Below, piece by piece: positions 34,801 to 45,857 of a stretch of DNA of 64,000 bases. Numbering within the stretch: the first letter of the stretch is position 1; every line of letters starts with the position of its first letter. The position numbers were made by a program, and so were the translations under genes. The notes under the pieces were generated by a model. It saw only the letters and a program-made list of their open reading frames with translations. It did not search any database and was not told where the DNA came from. The stretch is from Avena insularis. Lineage: Eukaryota; Streptophyta; Magnoliopsida; Poales; Poaceae. The stretch covers positions 189,657,189 through 189,721,188 of the forward strand of contig CM042697.1 of the NCBI GenBank assembly GCA_023614405.1. The letters run 5' to 3'.

Positions 34801-37800
34801 GGGTCCCGCCCATCATTGGTGTCGGAGCCGCGCGCCATGTTGATCCCCCGCTTCCACGACGCTCCTCAGAGCCTTGGTAAGCCCCCATGTCGCCCTCTGG
34901 TCTGCCCTAGGGTTTCCCCTGTTTCCTGTTCTGAACAGAGGTTGAAGAAGAGCCCACGGCAATCGATCTCATGTTGATCCGGCGGCTAGCAACAGCTGGT
35001 ACCGCTTCAACCCTCTAGAATCTCTGTCCAATGGGCCCTTCCCTGCCCTTTTCGAACCAGAGCTTCCCCGCGCCTCCTCGCGTGCCCGGGTGGGCCGACC
35101 CCCTTTGGACGGCCCGTTTTCCCCTCTAGATCCAGCCCAAAGCCCCCTCTTTCTTTTAATTATTTTCACCAGATCCAGAACTTTAGCCTTTAGTTTAAAA
35201 TTGTTTTGAAATTGGAAAATGAATCAAAGTGTCCAGGGAGTAATTTTACCTTGAACCTACCTGTCTTCAGAATCATATCGTACAAGAATTTCACCAAACT
35301 AATAAATACTTTATCTATGATAAATCATCTACTAGGATCTACCCCTTTTACTAATGAAATTCTCCAGAGAGTTGGGCATCTCCAAATGAAGTAAATACAA
35401 TTTTTACTGAAAGGTATGCTCCCTACCTTTCATGTCCCATAGGCCCCATAGTCTTTTGCTTCCTAATTTTCCTGTAGCAAAAATATCAAAATCAGTCCAT
35501 TTTCTGCCTTTAGGAAATTCCTTAGGTCTAACCAAAAGAGGTAATGACCTAATTCCAACTCCCGGTACCTATATGCCACCTTACCTATCCAACCCATGGA
35601 GACCAAAATTTATTGAGCTTCTATTAAATTTTAGTAGAATAAACTCTTATGTGCAAGGTTTATTCACTAATAAAATCACTACAGTAGCTCTGTAACTCCA
35701 AAAAGATTGATTTAAATTTCTACAGAAAGGTATTTTCAGTTCCAAACATATGTCCTTGGAATAACATCAAAATCTTCTGTAGACTAAATATGGTGAAAAA
35801 GACAAATCCCAAATAGTATTGTGTTTGGAAATTTCTCAAGGGCATTCTGGTAATTGTTTTGAGAAGATTCCAACTCACCTTGATTCATTCCACCAAATAA
35901 TACTTAATAACACAAGGAAATAATTTTTGGAACTCCACAATAGTTCTGGTGAATTATTTCCTAAAACTAGAGCTTAAATGACTATATAATCCATTATAAA
36001 TCAAGGGAAATTGATAAAATAGTGAAACCACTTTTGTTGGCTTCATTTTATCAATACCTATCTGATGGTATCATTTTTATACAATGGTATCATACAGATC
36101 AAGCCCTTGGTCAAAAACCCCTCTCTTAGGTAGTTCCTAAACTATCAATAAAAAGGGATCCATCACCTAATGCCTCCAAATCTTCTTCCAATCCAATCAA
36201 ATCAAACCTCCAACATCCTACTGATGTTTATCATGTAGTACTCCTTTGCTTGCTGTATGGTTTGATGCTTGTATGCCTTGTATTGATTGGTGTATTGTTG
36301 TTTACATGTATGCTCAATAACGGCGATAGTTACGATCGTGTGACGCCGAGAAGAAGGAAGGATCGGGTTATTCTTATTACTACTATTATCGGTATTCTGA
36401 TTATCTAACACCGTCAAGGTATATCTCGCTGTTCACAGGCAAGCCACCACTCCTAAACTCATATGGTATCCTACTCCTGTTATCTATTGTTATATCTCGT
36501 TTATAAACTGCACAAGTAAATTGCATGTTTTATTTCAAATAAAATGACGTGAGTAACTTGGCTCCTCCAAGTTATGGATGAGTGTCCATTAAGACACCTA
36601 CCCTATGTACACCTACTCTTACCCCTTTAGGTCGAGGCTAAGATTATTAGCATCTTCCCTCTTGGAACCCACGGATTTTCAATACTAAAACTATTTTGGG
36701 TTTTACCCTACAACAAAGTTTTCAAAATAAAAGCCTTGGAAAGAGGCATCATTCCGAGTGGAGGTTTTCACTAAAGGGTATATGAGGAAGATGAAGAGAA
36801 AGACGAGCAAGAGAAAGAATAGAGAAGGGGTACTCGAGTCTTTACCAGAACAATTTTATTAGTGCAACCACATTACCCTAGGTGGGACTCAGGGCTAGCT
36901 CGTAATTTTTCCTCCTTAGTATGGGCTACGCCATAACACGTAGAAAGGGGTTAGAGTCCATGGAAGCCGGTTCCTTTCCACTTAGGGGGTCATCGTGCCC
37001 GGAGAGGTTCCATTCAACTCCACGGAGTCGACTAAAACTATGGATCTCCCGGGAACGGTACTAGGTTAAGGCAATATGGATGGGAGTGGATAAAGGATGC
37101 ACGAGAAGGGAGATTCGGACTTGGGAAGTCAGGTACACGTCCCGGGGGAACTAAGCAACCATAGGGAAAGTACCTATACTAGGGACAACAAATGAAAAGT
37201 TAGGTTCGATTATCCGAGCCCCCATCTACCGTGTGTAGAGGGTCGTGGTTGTATCCCGGTGGATGTATTGATTCCTGTGGGTAAAGTGCACAAACTCTGC
37301 AGAGTCTAATCTATTCGAATAGCCGTGTCCATGGTCAAGGACGGTTGGAAAGGTGATTGCTATGAGTACCGGGAGATATGTTGAGATGAATAAAAAGGAT
37401 GTGACTTGGTCACGAGGGAAGATAAGAATGAGTTTGGTTTTGACTAGTGATGGTCGAACATGTTTTAAAAGGGCCTTTTCAACAAAACTATTTTAAATCT
37501 TTTAACAAGGATGTGGAGATGTCCGGATTTTCAAAAAGGAGGCATACTTTCCAAAAACTCTTTTTCAACAAATACATCGAGATGCCAATGTTAGGTCTTT
37601 CAAAAACAACTAAAGTGTAGAGCTATCTCGCCACAGCCAAATATGCATGATTCTTATTACCTTGTATTGGTGGTTTGCGAGTACATTCAAAGTACTCACC
37701 AACATTGTCCCTGGCTATTTACTTAGCCAGATTGCAGATGTTAAGAAGGAACGAAGGTGCTGACGTCTATGCGAGCTAGGCCGTCTTCCCAGTCAGTTGC

Positions 37801-38003
37801 CTGTAGGTTAAGGCACGAGCTCTGCGTTGAAGACTTCCGCTACTTGTATTGTAATCCCCATAATGGCCACCTTGTAAGTTTGTACTCGATATTGTATGGA
37901 TGATGTAATGATACTAGTCGGTTATGCTCACGGCTCACTAATCATGGGAACGTGAATTGTATGCATAAAGGGTATTCTCGGACCATAAATCTGGGGTGCC
38001 ACA
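31866..38003 (+). mobile_element. 6.1-kb solo LTR inserted in the retroelement ORF
   Basis: It starts TGTAACATCCC and ends GGGGTGCCACA, and a perfect CTGAG duplication flanks it. Within its 6138 bp there is no second copy of either end, no PBS or polypurine tract, and no gag or pol similarity, so it reads as one very long LTR. Architecture follows other long Triticeae Gypsy LTRs: AT-rich U3 (31,900-34,000), a C-rich promoter-proximal block with a TATA-like box at 34,319, AT-rich R, and a U5 region near 36,850-37,990 with phrases such as GCCGTGTCCATGGTCAAGGA. The ORFs at 34,278-34,977 lie in the C-rich block and are compositional. The plus orientation is inferred from TGTAACATCC/GCCACA polarity and the TATA-to-U5 order. 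Confidence 0.85.
34319..34324 (+). promoter_or_regulatory. Candidate TATA box of the 6.1-kb LTR
   Basis: TATAAG lies in a pyrimidine-rich context (TCTCGGTTTATAAGGCC) about 2.45 kb into the LTR, just upstream of the C-rich block. Motif-only call. Confidence 0.35.
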
Positions 38004-38008
38004 CTGAG
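38004..38008. repeat. Target-site duplication CTGAG (right copy) of the 6.1-kb solo LTR
   Basis: Directly follows the GCCACA end of the LTR and matches 31861-31865. Confidence 0.9.
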
Positions 38009-38433
38009 AGGGCTCCATCCCCTCCTAGAGTTTGGAGGAAGAATGCCTCCAATGCACCTATGCCTTCCATGACTAGGGACTATGTACATGAGATGGTCAA
38101 GAAGGCCACTTTCAGGGAGAGGACTCTTTGCTGCATGACTGTTGACATCCGCAAGCAGCAGCATGCCTCCTACCAGAGCAACAGGCGTATTGAGAAGCTC
38201 CTCGAGGAAATCAAGGCTGAGGGCAAAGAGGATGATGAGGAAGGAGAGGGTGAGTACAATGATGAGCATGGTGCTCAGGAGTCCACAGAGTCGGATCACA
38301 CTCTCTCTTTTGGGGCATGGAATGCCCAGCAGGACAGCCTTGTTGACTGGAAGACGTTCTCCGATGTCACCTCTAGATACGAGTACCAGGGTACCTCCTC
38401 TTCTCGCCCTCACGGCAAAGGGCCTGCAGTCCC

Positions 38434-38475
<42 letters not shown>

Positions 38476-38523
38476 GGATCAGGATGAGGATCCCGAGGAT
38501 GACGAGGATGACGATGACTACTG
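38009..38523 (+). pseudogene. Retroelement-associated ORF, 3' part with acidic Asp/Glu tail
   Basis: Continuation of the ORF at 31481-31865, in frame once the LTR insertion is removed. It reads RAPSPPRVWRKNASNAPMPS, then a helical basic/acidic part (VHEMVKKATFRERTLCCMTV; RRIEKLLEEIKAEGKEDDEE), and ends in a run of about 13 Asp followed by an acidic tail and a TGA at 38521-38523. The long Asp run is encoded by a GAT microsatellite. It lies about 350 bp upstream of a polypurine tract and LTR in the same orientation. It is therefore probably the last ORF of that retroelement, possibly of a non-autonomous one, because no pol domain is visible. Function unknown. Confidence 0.6.
38435..38475 (+). 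repeat. (GAT)n microsatellite coding for an Asp run
   Basis: About thirteen GAT triplets inside the retroelement ORF. Slippage would lengthen or shorten the Asp tract without shifting the frame. Confidence 0.9.
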
Positions 38524-38862
38524 AGTTGTTGGGGCGCTAGCTTAGGTCTTTTCCCTTTTTCGGCGTTTCGATGCCAAAGGGGGAGAAGACATTGTCATCG
38601 ATTTCCATGGGTTTGGGCTTTGGATTCGCTCTTATTTTCTTTCATTTCCCATATTTGAACTTTGAACTTCATGTGTGTTATTTGCCGTTTATGTGTGTGA
38701 CTTGTGCTTGTGCACCTACTATTGTAACTAATGTGAGATCTATATGTGCTATCGTTGATACTATCTACCTTGCATGATTTACTTGTTTACCTTATTGCAC
38801 ATAGTCAGGGGGAGCTTCATACAAATTATTCCATGCAAGAATCACTTGTTGTCATCGAACAC
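38524..38862 (+). other. Retroelement 3' untranslated interior
   Basis: Non-coding DNA between the ORF stop and the polypurine tract. It contains two further purine-rich motifs of the GGGGGAG type (about 38,579 and 38,811) that could act as secondary plus-strand primers. The small ORF at 38,571-38,777 has no recognisable content. Confidence 0.5.
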
Positions 38863-38877
38863 CAAAAAGGGGGAGAT
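38863..38877 (+). promoter_or_regulatory. Polypurine tract before the 1262-bp LTR
   Basis: AAAAAGGGGGAGAT directly precedes the TGAAAGGA start of the LTR, the expected place for the plus-strand primer. This form (AAAGGGGGAGATTG) is common in plant Copia elements. Confidence 0.85.
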
Positions 38878-39040
38878 TGAAAGGACATTTATTGTCATGA
38901 TCACTTTTGGTGTTCGTTAACAACAAGTAGATCATTTTACGGTTTGTCACTGTCTACAGGTTGCTATTATGATAAGTGAAAAGTACCCTCACACTTTGGA
39001 AAGATTTCTGCAAACCTTGACATTGTTCTGGAAGTTCCAG

Positions 39041-39359
39041 ACCGGAGTCTCCGGTCTGGCTGGACCAGAGTCTACGGTGTGGACCAGAATCTCTGCAGGA
39101 ATCCCCGGTGGTGGCTTCAGGAATCTGGCTAGGACATTCTGTATAGCGGTGCGGAGCAAGGTCCGGAGGATTCTACAGAATCTCTGGTGTGGGCTCAGAC
39201 CGGAGTCTCCGGTGCTGGAGGACCAGAGTCTCCGGCCCTCTTGGCTCGTGACAGGACCTGGTCAATCATAAGGGTGGTCCGGAGGCTGGACAAGAGATGG
39301 ATCGAAATCTCCGGTGTAGACCGGAGTCTCCGGTACACAGACCGGAGTCTCCGGTCTGG
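39041..39359 (+). repeat. Repeated palindromic motif in LTR U3
   Basis: ACCGGAGTCTCCGGT, two 7-bp arms around one T, occurs perfectly at 39041, 39199, 39320 and 39341. Degenerate copies are near 39064 (ACCAGAGTCTACGGT), 39222 and 39305. Some are followed by CTGG. All lie upstream of the TATA box at 39402. Clustered palindromes in U3 are typical of transcription-factor binding arrays, so an enhancer role is plausible. Alternatively they are hairpin-prone expansion products. Confidence 0.8.
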
Positions 39360-39401
39360 TTTTCTCCAACGGTCAGAAAACAGTTCGTGGAGGGGGCTTA
39401 T

Positions 39402-39409
39402 TATAAATA
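39402..39409 (+). promoter_or_regulatory. TATA box of the 1262-bp LTR
   Basis: TATAAATA in the context CTTATTATAAATAGGGACCC, about 45 bp downstream of the last palindromic copy. Strong match to plant LTR promoters. Confidence 0.7.
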
Positions 39410-40155
39410 GGGACCCTTATCCCCTTCCTCCAGCTGCTCGACCTGCTCAAGAACACAAACTCCATTAGAGCCACCAAATCTACAAGATCTCTTCATCCAA
39501 CCATCCAAAGTCATTGATCTTTGGAGAATCGAAGGAGGAGGCCTTGATCTACAGCTTCACCAAGAGAGATCTTTATTTCCCCGTCATTCACTTGAGGGCC
39601 CCCATGCTCTAGTGTTTATTTGGAAACCCTAGCTTCAATTTGGTTCTTACAAGCTTGTCTTTGATTGTTTTAACAGCTTTCTTGTATTTGGGAGCCTCCA
39701 ATTAAGTTGTGGATGTGTGCCCCGAACTTGTGTAAAGGTGCCGGCTTCCACCTCAAAGGTTGCCGATATAGTGGAAGGTGAATCGATCCCGTTGGGGTGA
39801 GGTTCATCAGAGAACAAGGGAGGCCTCTCGTGGCGTTGGTGGTTTGAAACCACCCCCTCTCCAAACGTAGACGTACTTCCCCTCAAAAGGAAGGAACTAC
39901 GGGAAACAAATCCTTGTGTCTCCGCGTCCACCACTTTGGTTACTTCTATCCTTTACCGCACTTTACTTACTTGTTCTTGCTTAGTGTTGTGCTAGGTGTT
40001 GCTTGGTTGACATATAGGTAAATTCACCTTAGTTGCACCATCTAGAGAATTTACCTTTCTTGTCAAACCCTAATTTGAAAAATAAGAAAATTTGAAGTAG
40101 CACCTATTCACCCCCCTTGGTGCCCATACGATCCTTTCAACTGGGATTTGGTATA

Positions 40156-42796
40156 ATAAAGGGGTATAACAAAAGCATGCCTAATGCATTGCATAAGTTA
40201 TCTAGCTTGCCAAGTTGCAAGTGTTAGCTTGCTAGGATGCCTTTCATTAGATAGCTTGCCTTGAGTAGTGTAGTGGTTGAAGTTTCCCTCTGCTTCCTCC
40301 TCGTAGTAGTCTCCTTCCTCTTCGTATCCTTGGTCGGTACTACCGTTTATAAATAAATACGAGGTACTCAATCACCACACAATACTTAACTACTTCTATT
40401 TGGCACACAAGGTTCACATTAGATGATCTAGCATCATCATAATCATCACAAGAGTTAAAACATTATTCTTATTTATTTTATTTTAGAAAAGTAATTTCTA
40501 CTCATTGAAAACTACTTAAGATTTAATATTCTCCAATTAAAATATGGGATCATATTGACACATGTCATCACCACATATTTTAATACTTGGGAATGTGATT
40601 TAAGGTGGTGTCACAATTTAATAATGTTTAACCTTATTATTTGAATTAATTAAAGTGACTAGAAATGCCTACGGGGCATTCTTTTATTACTTGTCCAGTA
40701 TTCCTACAAGTAAATCTAGATATTTTTATATATTCAGAAAGCTCTTGTCAAATGTGATTTTTGAGAGTTGGAATCAACTCAAAATCATTTATGGTTGATT
40801 TTTGAAAAATGTTTGAATGTAGAAAAGTCTTTGCCTTGTTATTTTTACTATAGGTGATCTATAATTCGAAATGGTTTGAATCCAACGGCTTGGATTAAGA
40901 ATTTCCATATATTTCTAACAAAATTAGTTTCATGCAATTTGGTTTAGTGAAACTCTCTGAATTGATTTTTAAAGTTACTATCTGAACTAGGTTTGAATTA
41001 AAATAGAAAATATCTATTTGAATCTACTGGGCTGAGCGCGGGACTAAACTAGGCCAGCCCAGCTGCACAGCGTGCGCGTGGGCGGGTTTAAGTGGTGTCC
41101 CCACTCGTCAGTGAGACAGAGGGTGGCGAAGGGGTATGGGGCGATTACGACCGTAGGAATAGATGCAAGATCAACGGCTCACGGCCGTCGTCCTCATCGA
41201 AACAGGACACGACGGGGACTAACCCTAGCACAACCAGTTGGGGTCTGGGGAGGCTCATCGGGGCATAGGCGAGGGTTGGCGACATGGGCGAATGAGGTTG
41301 TCGACGATGGCGGTTCTCCTGATACTGGCGGCGTCTCCTCTGGTGGCCGGAATCGACGGCACCCTTCGCCTCCAGCAGCGACGGTCTCTGGCCAAATTCC
41401 GGCAATGTTGAGCTCTCCTTGCTCTAGGAAGAAGTGGGAAGGATCAGTGAGAGGTGGGGAGTCAGATGGTGTGGAGAAATTGTGCGGGGGAGGCCTCCTT
41501 TTATAGGCGAGCGAGAGAGGCCGAGCGGCGTGGGCAGAGCTTGTCGGGGTCGGTGTTACAGTGATCTACTAGCATGGCGCGAGGGCTAGGACGATGCGCG
41601 GTCTCCTGGCGGTGCTCAACGGCTTGATGGCACGGCAAGGGGCAGTCGAGAATGGTCAGAACGCGTTGCTGCGCTAACCGGCATCGACGACGGTTTTGAT
41701 GACGCACAGGTGCTAGGGGTCGCGCGGCGGCGAACGGGGATTTCTGGGAGGTTCCTGGGGTCGTGGTGATTGTAGGAACGAGCGGCGAAGGCAAGGCGCG
41801 GCGTGTGCGAGCGTTTCGGGCGCGACGCTCTGGCATGCTCTCGGCATTGCAGGGACGAACTGGGCGCGACGCGTTCTCTGTGGTCCATGGCTTAGTAGTG
41901 CTCGACATGTGGTCCACGGCTTAGCAGTGCTCGACATGTGGGCTAAACAAGGGGGTGGCGATGGACGTTGGGCTGCCTCCTAGACATGGTGGCTAGGCAC
42001 GGCGCTTGCTCCTGCTAGCTAGCCATGGTCGGCTAGCAAGGGGGTGGTCGGGCATGCACGACATGGTGCAAAGGGTAGGGTTCTAGGCTGTTCAATGAAG
42101 GTGTGCTCACTAGGGGTACAAGGGTGAGCAAAGGGAGACAATGGTTTGAATGATCACTACTCAAAACAGTGAAAGTTTGGCCAATTTGATTCGTGTCTGC
42201 CAAGTGTTTGATGAAATGGCCGAAAGAAATTTATATTTGAATTTTTGGATGAAATTTGGTGAGTGCACTGGTCACATACTTGGTGGTCTCTGGTTGCTTG
42301 GGTTTGTCAAGGTGAACTGGTTTGAGTGGTTTTTGAGAAATGGTGATCTTACCATATGAACTAGATTTAATTTTGAATTTTCCTTGGCATAGATTTGCAA
42401 AATGTTTCTGTGGGTTTGCAAGGTGGGATTGGGTTCATTTTTACTTGGTCTAGCAAGGGGTGAAAATAATTGGACTTGTTTCTGTTAGAAATCTTGGACT
42501 AGAAACACTCAAAGTGATCTAGTGGTTAACTTTGGTGAAAATGACATTAGCTCATATTGTTTATATTTGAATTTCTATTGATTTGATTATGCTTGGAAAT
42601 GATTTAGATGATGTTATTTTCATCTTTAACCCAATCCTTGCCATTCATAGCAATCAAACAAGTCATTTCAAGCATTCATGCATTTATCATATACACACAT
42701 GCATTCATATTGAATTTAATTAACAAATTTTTTTGTTAACCCTAAATTTGGGTGATTGGAATTTGATAACCTTGATTAATATCTTTGGAAGTTACA
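40156..42796 (-). mobile_element. Truncated minus-strand LTR fragment
   Basis: Read on the minus strand, it begins TGTAACTTCC at 42796, runs through AT-rich U3, and reaches a TATA box at 41505-41498 (TATAAAAG) followed by a GC-rich leader. That is the same layout as the other long LTRs in the window. No TG terminus is seen near 40,156, so the U5 end is missing or decayed. To the right, the older LARD-like LTR resumes at exactly 42797 (CGCAC), which fits an insertion end there. The ORFs at 41,072-41,937 are in the GC-rich block and not credible. Confidence 0.6.
41498..41505 (-). promoter_or_regulatory. Candidate TATA box of the minus-strand LTR fragment
   Basis: Minus strand TATAAAAG within GCCTATAAAAGGAGG, in front of a GC-rich leader. 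Confidence 0.5.
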
Positions 42797-43576
42797 CGCA
42801 CGATCATCCTCGGAAAAACCAAATGAAAACCCAACGAGGTATCACGACAAAGCCATCAAAAGATTCATTAAATATTTCAGGGGCCACCCCAATAAGCTAC
42901 CCGCTATGAAGTCGACCGGCTCCGCGACGGACCTACGGTGTGTGGCGACGGCTGTAAACGACTAGGAACCCGAAAGTGTGACTGAGCTTGTCGATACCCC
43001 GGAAACATGGTACGGGGTTCCTAAATAGTATAGTAATAAAGCCCCAAACTAGTTTGTGGCCCTAAGAAATAAGAAATGATTCAAGCGTTAGCTAAGGGGA
43101 TTTATGGTCCCATATGCGGATAGTGCTATAGTCAAGGAACACGAATCAAATACTCGGGTCCTACGAGACACAAGTGAGCGGATAAAAACCAGATCTCAAA
43201 TATTGCCCACTGGTGCCTCTTTCTTTAGTTATCCCATTACTACTCCATTCAGTTATTTAGGTACATCGCTATTCAAAGACACTCACAAACCCTACACATG
43301 CAATTCTACGACTCGCATGGCTCAAACAACTCCTTCAGTAATGGCTCATAGGATTGAGGGAACAAGCTTCGGTGGGGTGTAAAAGTAAAGGCTATGCAAT
43401 ACTTGGGATTCAATTTTATTCGTGACACGATTATGATGGAAGAATAAGATAGATGCAATAGGTTCTATATATAGTGCAAGCATGGGGAAATTCTTGCTTG
43501 GAAGTTCAGTTGCAGAATAAGATGGATCCGGGTAATACTCCTGCGGCTCCTATCCGGATAAAAACCAAACACAAAG

Positions 43577-43717
43577 AAGAAGTGAGCCTAGCTCACTTGG
43601 TTAGGGAAGTAGAAGTACAACCCAACCACCCTGGTTCAAGCCCTCACGGATGCATATTTGGGCTCTTATTATTTAAAAAAAACGTCGTAGGGGCTTCCCC
43701 TACTACATTCCTTTCAA
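43577..43717 (+). mobile_element. tRNA-derived SINE (Au-like)
   Basis: The body starts with a tRNA-like box A (TAGCTCACTTGGTTAGG) and has a perfect box B (GGTTCAAGCCC) about 37 bp further, then a short tail ending in pyrimidines. Direct repeats flank it: AAAAACCAAACACAAAG at 43560-43576 and AAAAACCAAACACGAAAG at 43718-43735. These are the long target duplications expected from LINE-type retrotransposition. Length and boxes fit the Au SINE group of grasses, although I assign the family only tentatively. It interrupts the old LARD LTR. Confidence 0.75.
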
Positions 43718-45689
43718 AAAAACCAAACACGAAAGGGCCAGAATAAATATATTGCACAATCATATAAATCATATGCAACAAGAAAGCAAGGTATTCCTTG
43801 ATGATATGATGCGCAATTTACATGATATAACATAGCATGGCATGGGTGAGATGTGGGGTACAAGATGAAATCATCTTATTATGTTTTTAGTCATGTTTTG
43901 CTCCCATAAATATTGCTGCCTCATTAATATTTATTTGATGCATGCCTCAAATAATATCATGGAATGCATAGTTAGAACGGCCTCGTCAAGATAATCGATT
44001 TAGACATATCATTTGTCGAATTCGGAGTTCCGGTTTTAAAGTTATGAATATATCAAGAAATAGTCATTTATTAGTATTTAAATTATTTCGAAAATTTAAA
44101 TTGCTCAAAGGATATTATAAATAGAATATTCGTATTACTCACATTTTTCTGATTCAAATACATATATTATTTACATTATTTAGAATTATGAATTTAAATT
44201 TATATTAAATTTAAAATTATTTAAATAGGGTCAAAGTCAAAGGTTTGACTAGTTTGAATAAGTTTTGAAAATGTTTGACTTTACAACTGAATTCATTTCT
44301 CAAATTAGAGAACATTTCATATTAGGAAAATATTCAAATTCTAAATCATTTAAAAGTTACAAGTGAATTCATATAAAATCAAATTCTGGTTTTTGTTTAG
44401 AATATAGATAATAGCCAGACTTTTGTTACTCAGGGTAACGGTACCCACAGGCAATGACAGGTGGGGACAGAGGGCAAATGGGGGCCACTGGCGCGCTTGA
44501 CGGCGTGGTGGCGACTAGTGGCAGGTCGGAGGGCCACGAGTTGAGATGGGATAACTCCCAGGGGCCTTCATGCAAAAGCTTCCTGGATGGGTTGTTCTAT
44601 CTGACGAAACTGAAATGTTGTACACGCAGAATGTGTTAGCTGATGCGATTTTTGGAGGAAGATGGCGCGCAATCGGTAGATATTTTGTAAAAACTATAAA
44701 ATCATAAATTGTATAGGAAAGATAGGGCTACAATTTTTGTTTAGGAAGTTTCCCCGGATAAGGTCTGCATAGGCCGGGATCTGGCGAGAAATAGAGGCAA
44801 TCTCACGCGACAAGGACTGACAAAACTGCCTGCGGATTTCAGTGAAAAACATCGATCTTTCGCGGAAGATAACGAGAGATTTACTACACTTTTTTGCGCT
44901 AGGTCTTGTGCTACGGAAAGAAGGATGTACTAAGAGTGTTTTCCGAGTTGGGGGTGTTGCCAGAGGAGGCCTGGGTGCTCCGGGAAAACGGCGATAAAAG
45001 CGGGCTGCGAAGCTGCGGCGGCGTGCCGGTGTGCGCGCTGGGCTGCAGTATCGCGCGTGAGTGCGCGGCGGCACGAGCGGCAGCAGGTGCGCATCCTGGC
45101 GTGGCGCGGGCGGCGATGACTGGAAGCAAGGGATCAGGAGGGGGGAGGCGATGCTCGCCTAGGCGATCGGTGCAGGAGTTAGAACATGGGGCAACTTGAC
45201 GACTCGTGGTGGCTAGAACGGGAAAAAGCTCTTGGCGTCTACTATACTGGGTGGCTCTGGCCCTGTTCTTCAAAGAGGAGGACATGGTGGAGATACAGGT
45301 TCCACTTCCGCTGCTATCTTGGTATGAGGGAGACCATGGCGACGACTCGAGCGATTGGAGGTGACCATAGCATTCCGGTGCTCTCTTGACTCGGTGGAGG
45401 AGATGTAGAGGAAGAAGGGAAACATCGAGTAGATGGAAGAGGGGAACGGCGGCGCTGGTGGGCGACGAAAGGGGAGACGCTAGGGATTGTTCTGGGGCTG
45501 TTGGGGAGGATAAGAAGGCATCCAACATGGTAGAGGCGGCTCACGAGCAAGGCGTGGTCGCGGGGTGACCACGCGGGACTGCTGCTGGGCTACATCAAGG
45601 AGAGGGCAGGAGGGGTCAGGTGGGGTAGCTGGCCACGTGACCAAGTGGTGGCCACAGTAAAAGGAAAGAGTGGAGGGTTTAGCTTGTAC

Positions 45690-45857
45690 TCCCTCCGTTT
45701 TAAAATATAAGATGTTTTAGGTTTGTGAAGAGGATGTATCTAGACTTGTTTTAGTGTCTAGATTTATTCCAAACATGAGTGAACCTATATACTAGAAGTA
45801 GTCTAGATACATTTGTTTCACAAAGCTAAAACATCTTATATTTTAAAACAGAGGAAG
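45690..45857. mobile_element. Stowaway MITE (Tc1/mariner type)
   Basis: A 168-bp element with terminal inverted repeats CTCCCTCCGTTTTAAAATAT and its imperfect complement (ATATTTTAAAACAGAGGAAG), flanked by TA on both sides (45688-45689, 45858-45859). This is the standard grass Stowaway structure, non-coding and mobilised by mariner transposases. It sits in the old LARD-like LTR. Confidence 0.93.

Larger units (their letters stand above)
38878..40139 (+). mobile_element. 1262-bp LTR, probably 3' LTR of a Copia-type element
   Basis: It starts TGAAAGGA and ends TCCTTTCA, an 8-bp perfect inverted terminal repeat with TG...CA. A polypurine tract precedes it. U3 carries several copies of a near-palindrome (39041-39359), followed by a TATA box (39402) and a C/T-rich leader. 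The 3' side contains a short phrase reading TTTGGTAT (40,147-40,154), reminiscent of the Met-tRNA PBS that follows a 5' LTR, so this might be an LTR with interior DNA on both sides. The sequence is cut soon after. I cannot find the partner LTR. Copia assignment rests on the LTR length, ends and PPT style only. Confidence 0.75.

Noticed and set aside
34278..34977. Several plus-strand ORFs up to 160 codons
   Set aside because: Compositional frames in the C-rich promoter-proximal block of the 6.1-kb solo LTR; no domain and no consistent frame.
41072..41937. ORFs of 74-144 codons on both strands
   Set aside because: GC-rich leader block of a minus-strand LTR with its own TATA box; reading is low-complexity Arg/Gly/Pro.
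44906..45568. ORFs of 97-205 codons on both strands
   Set aside because: GC-rich part of the old inverted LARD-like LTR; corresponds to the same non-coding block in the young LTRs.
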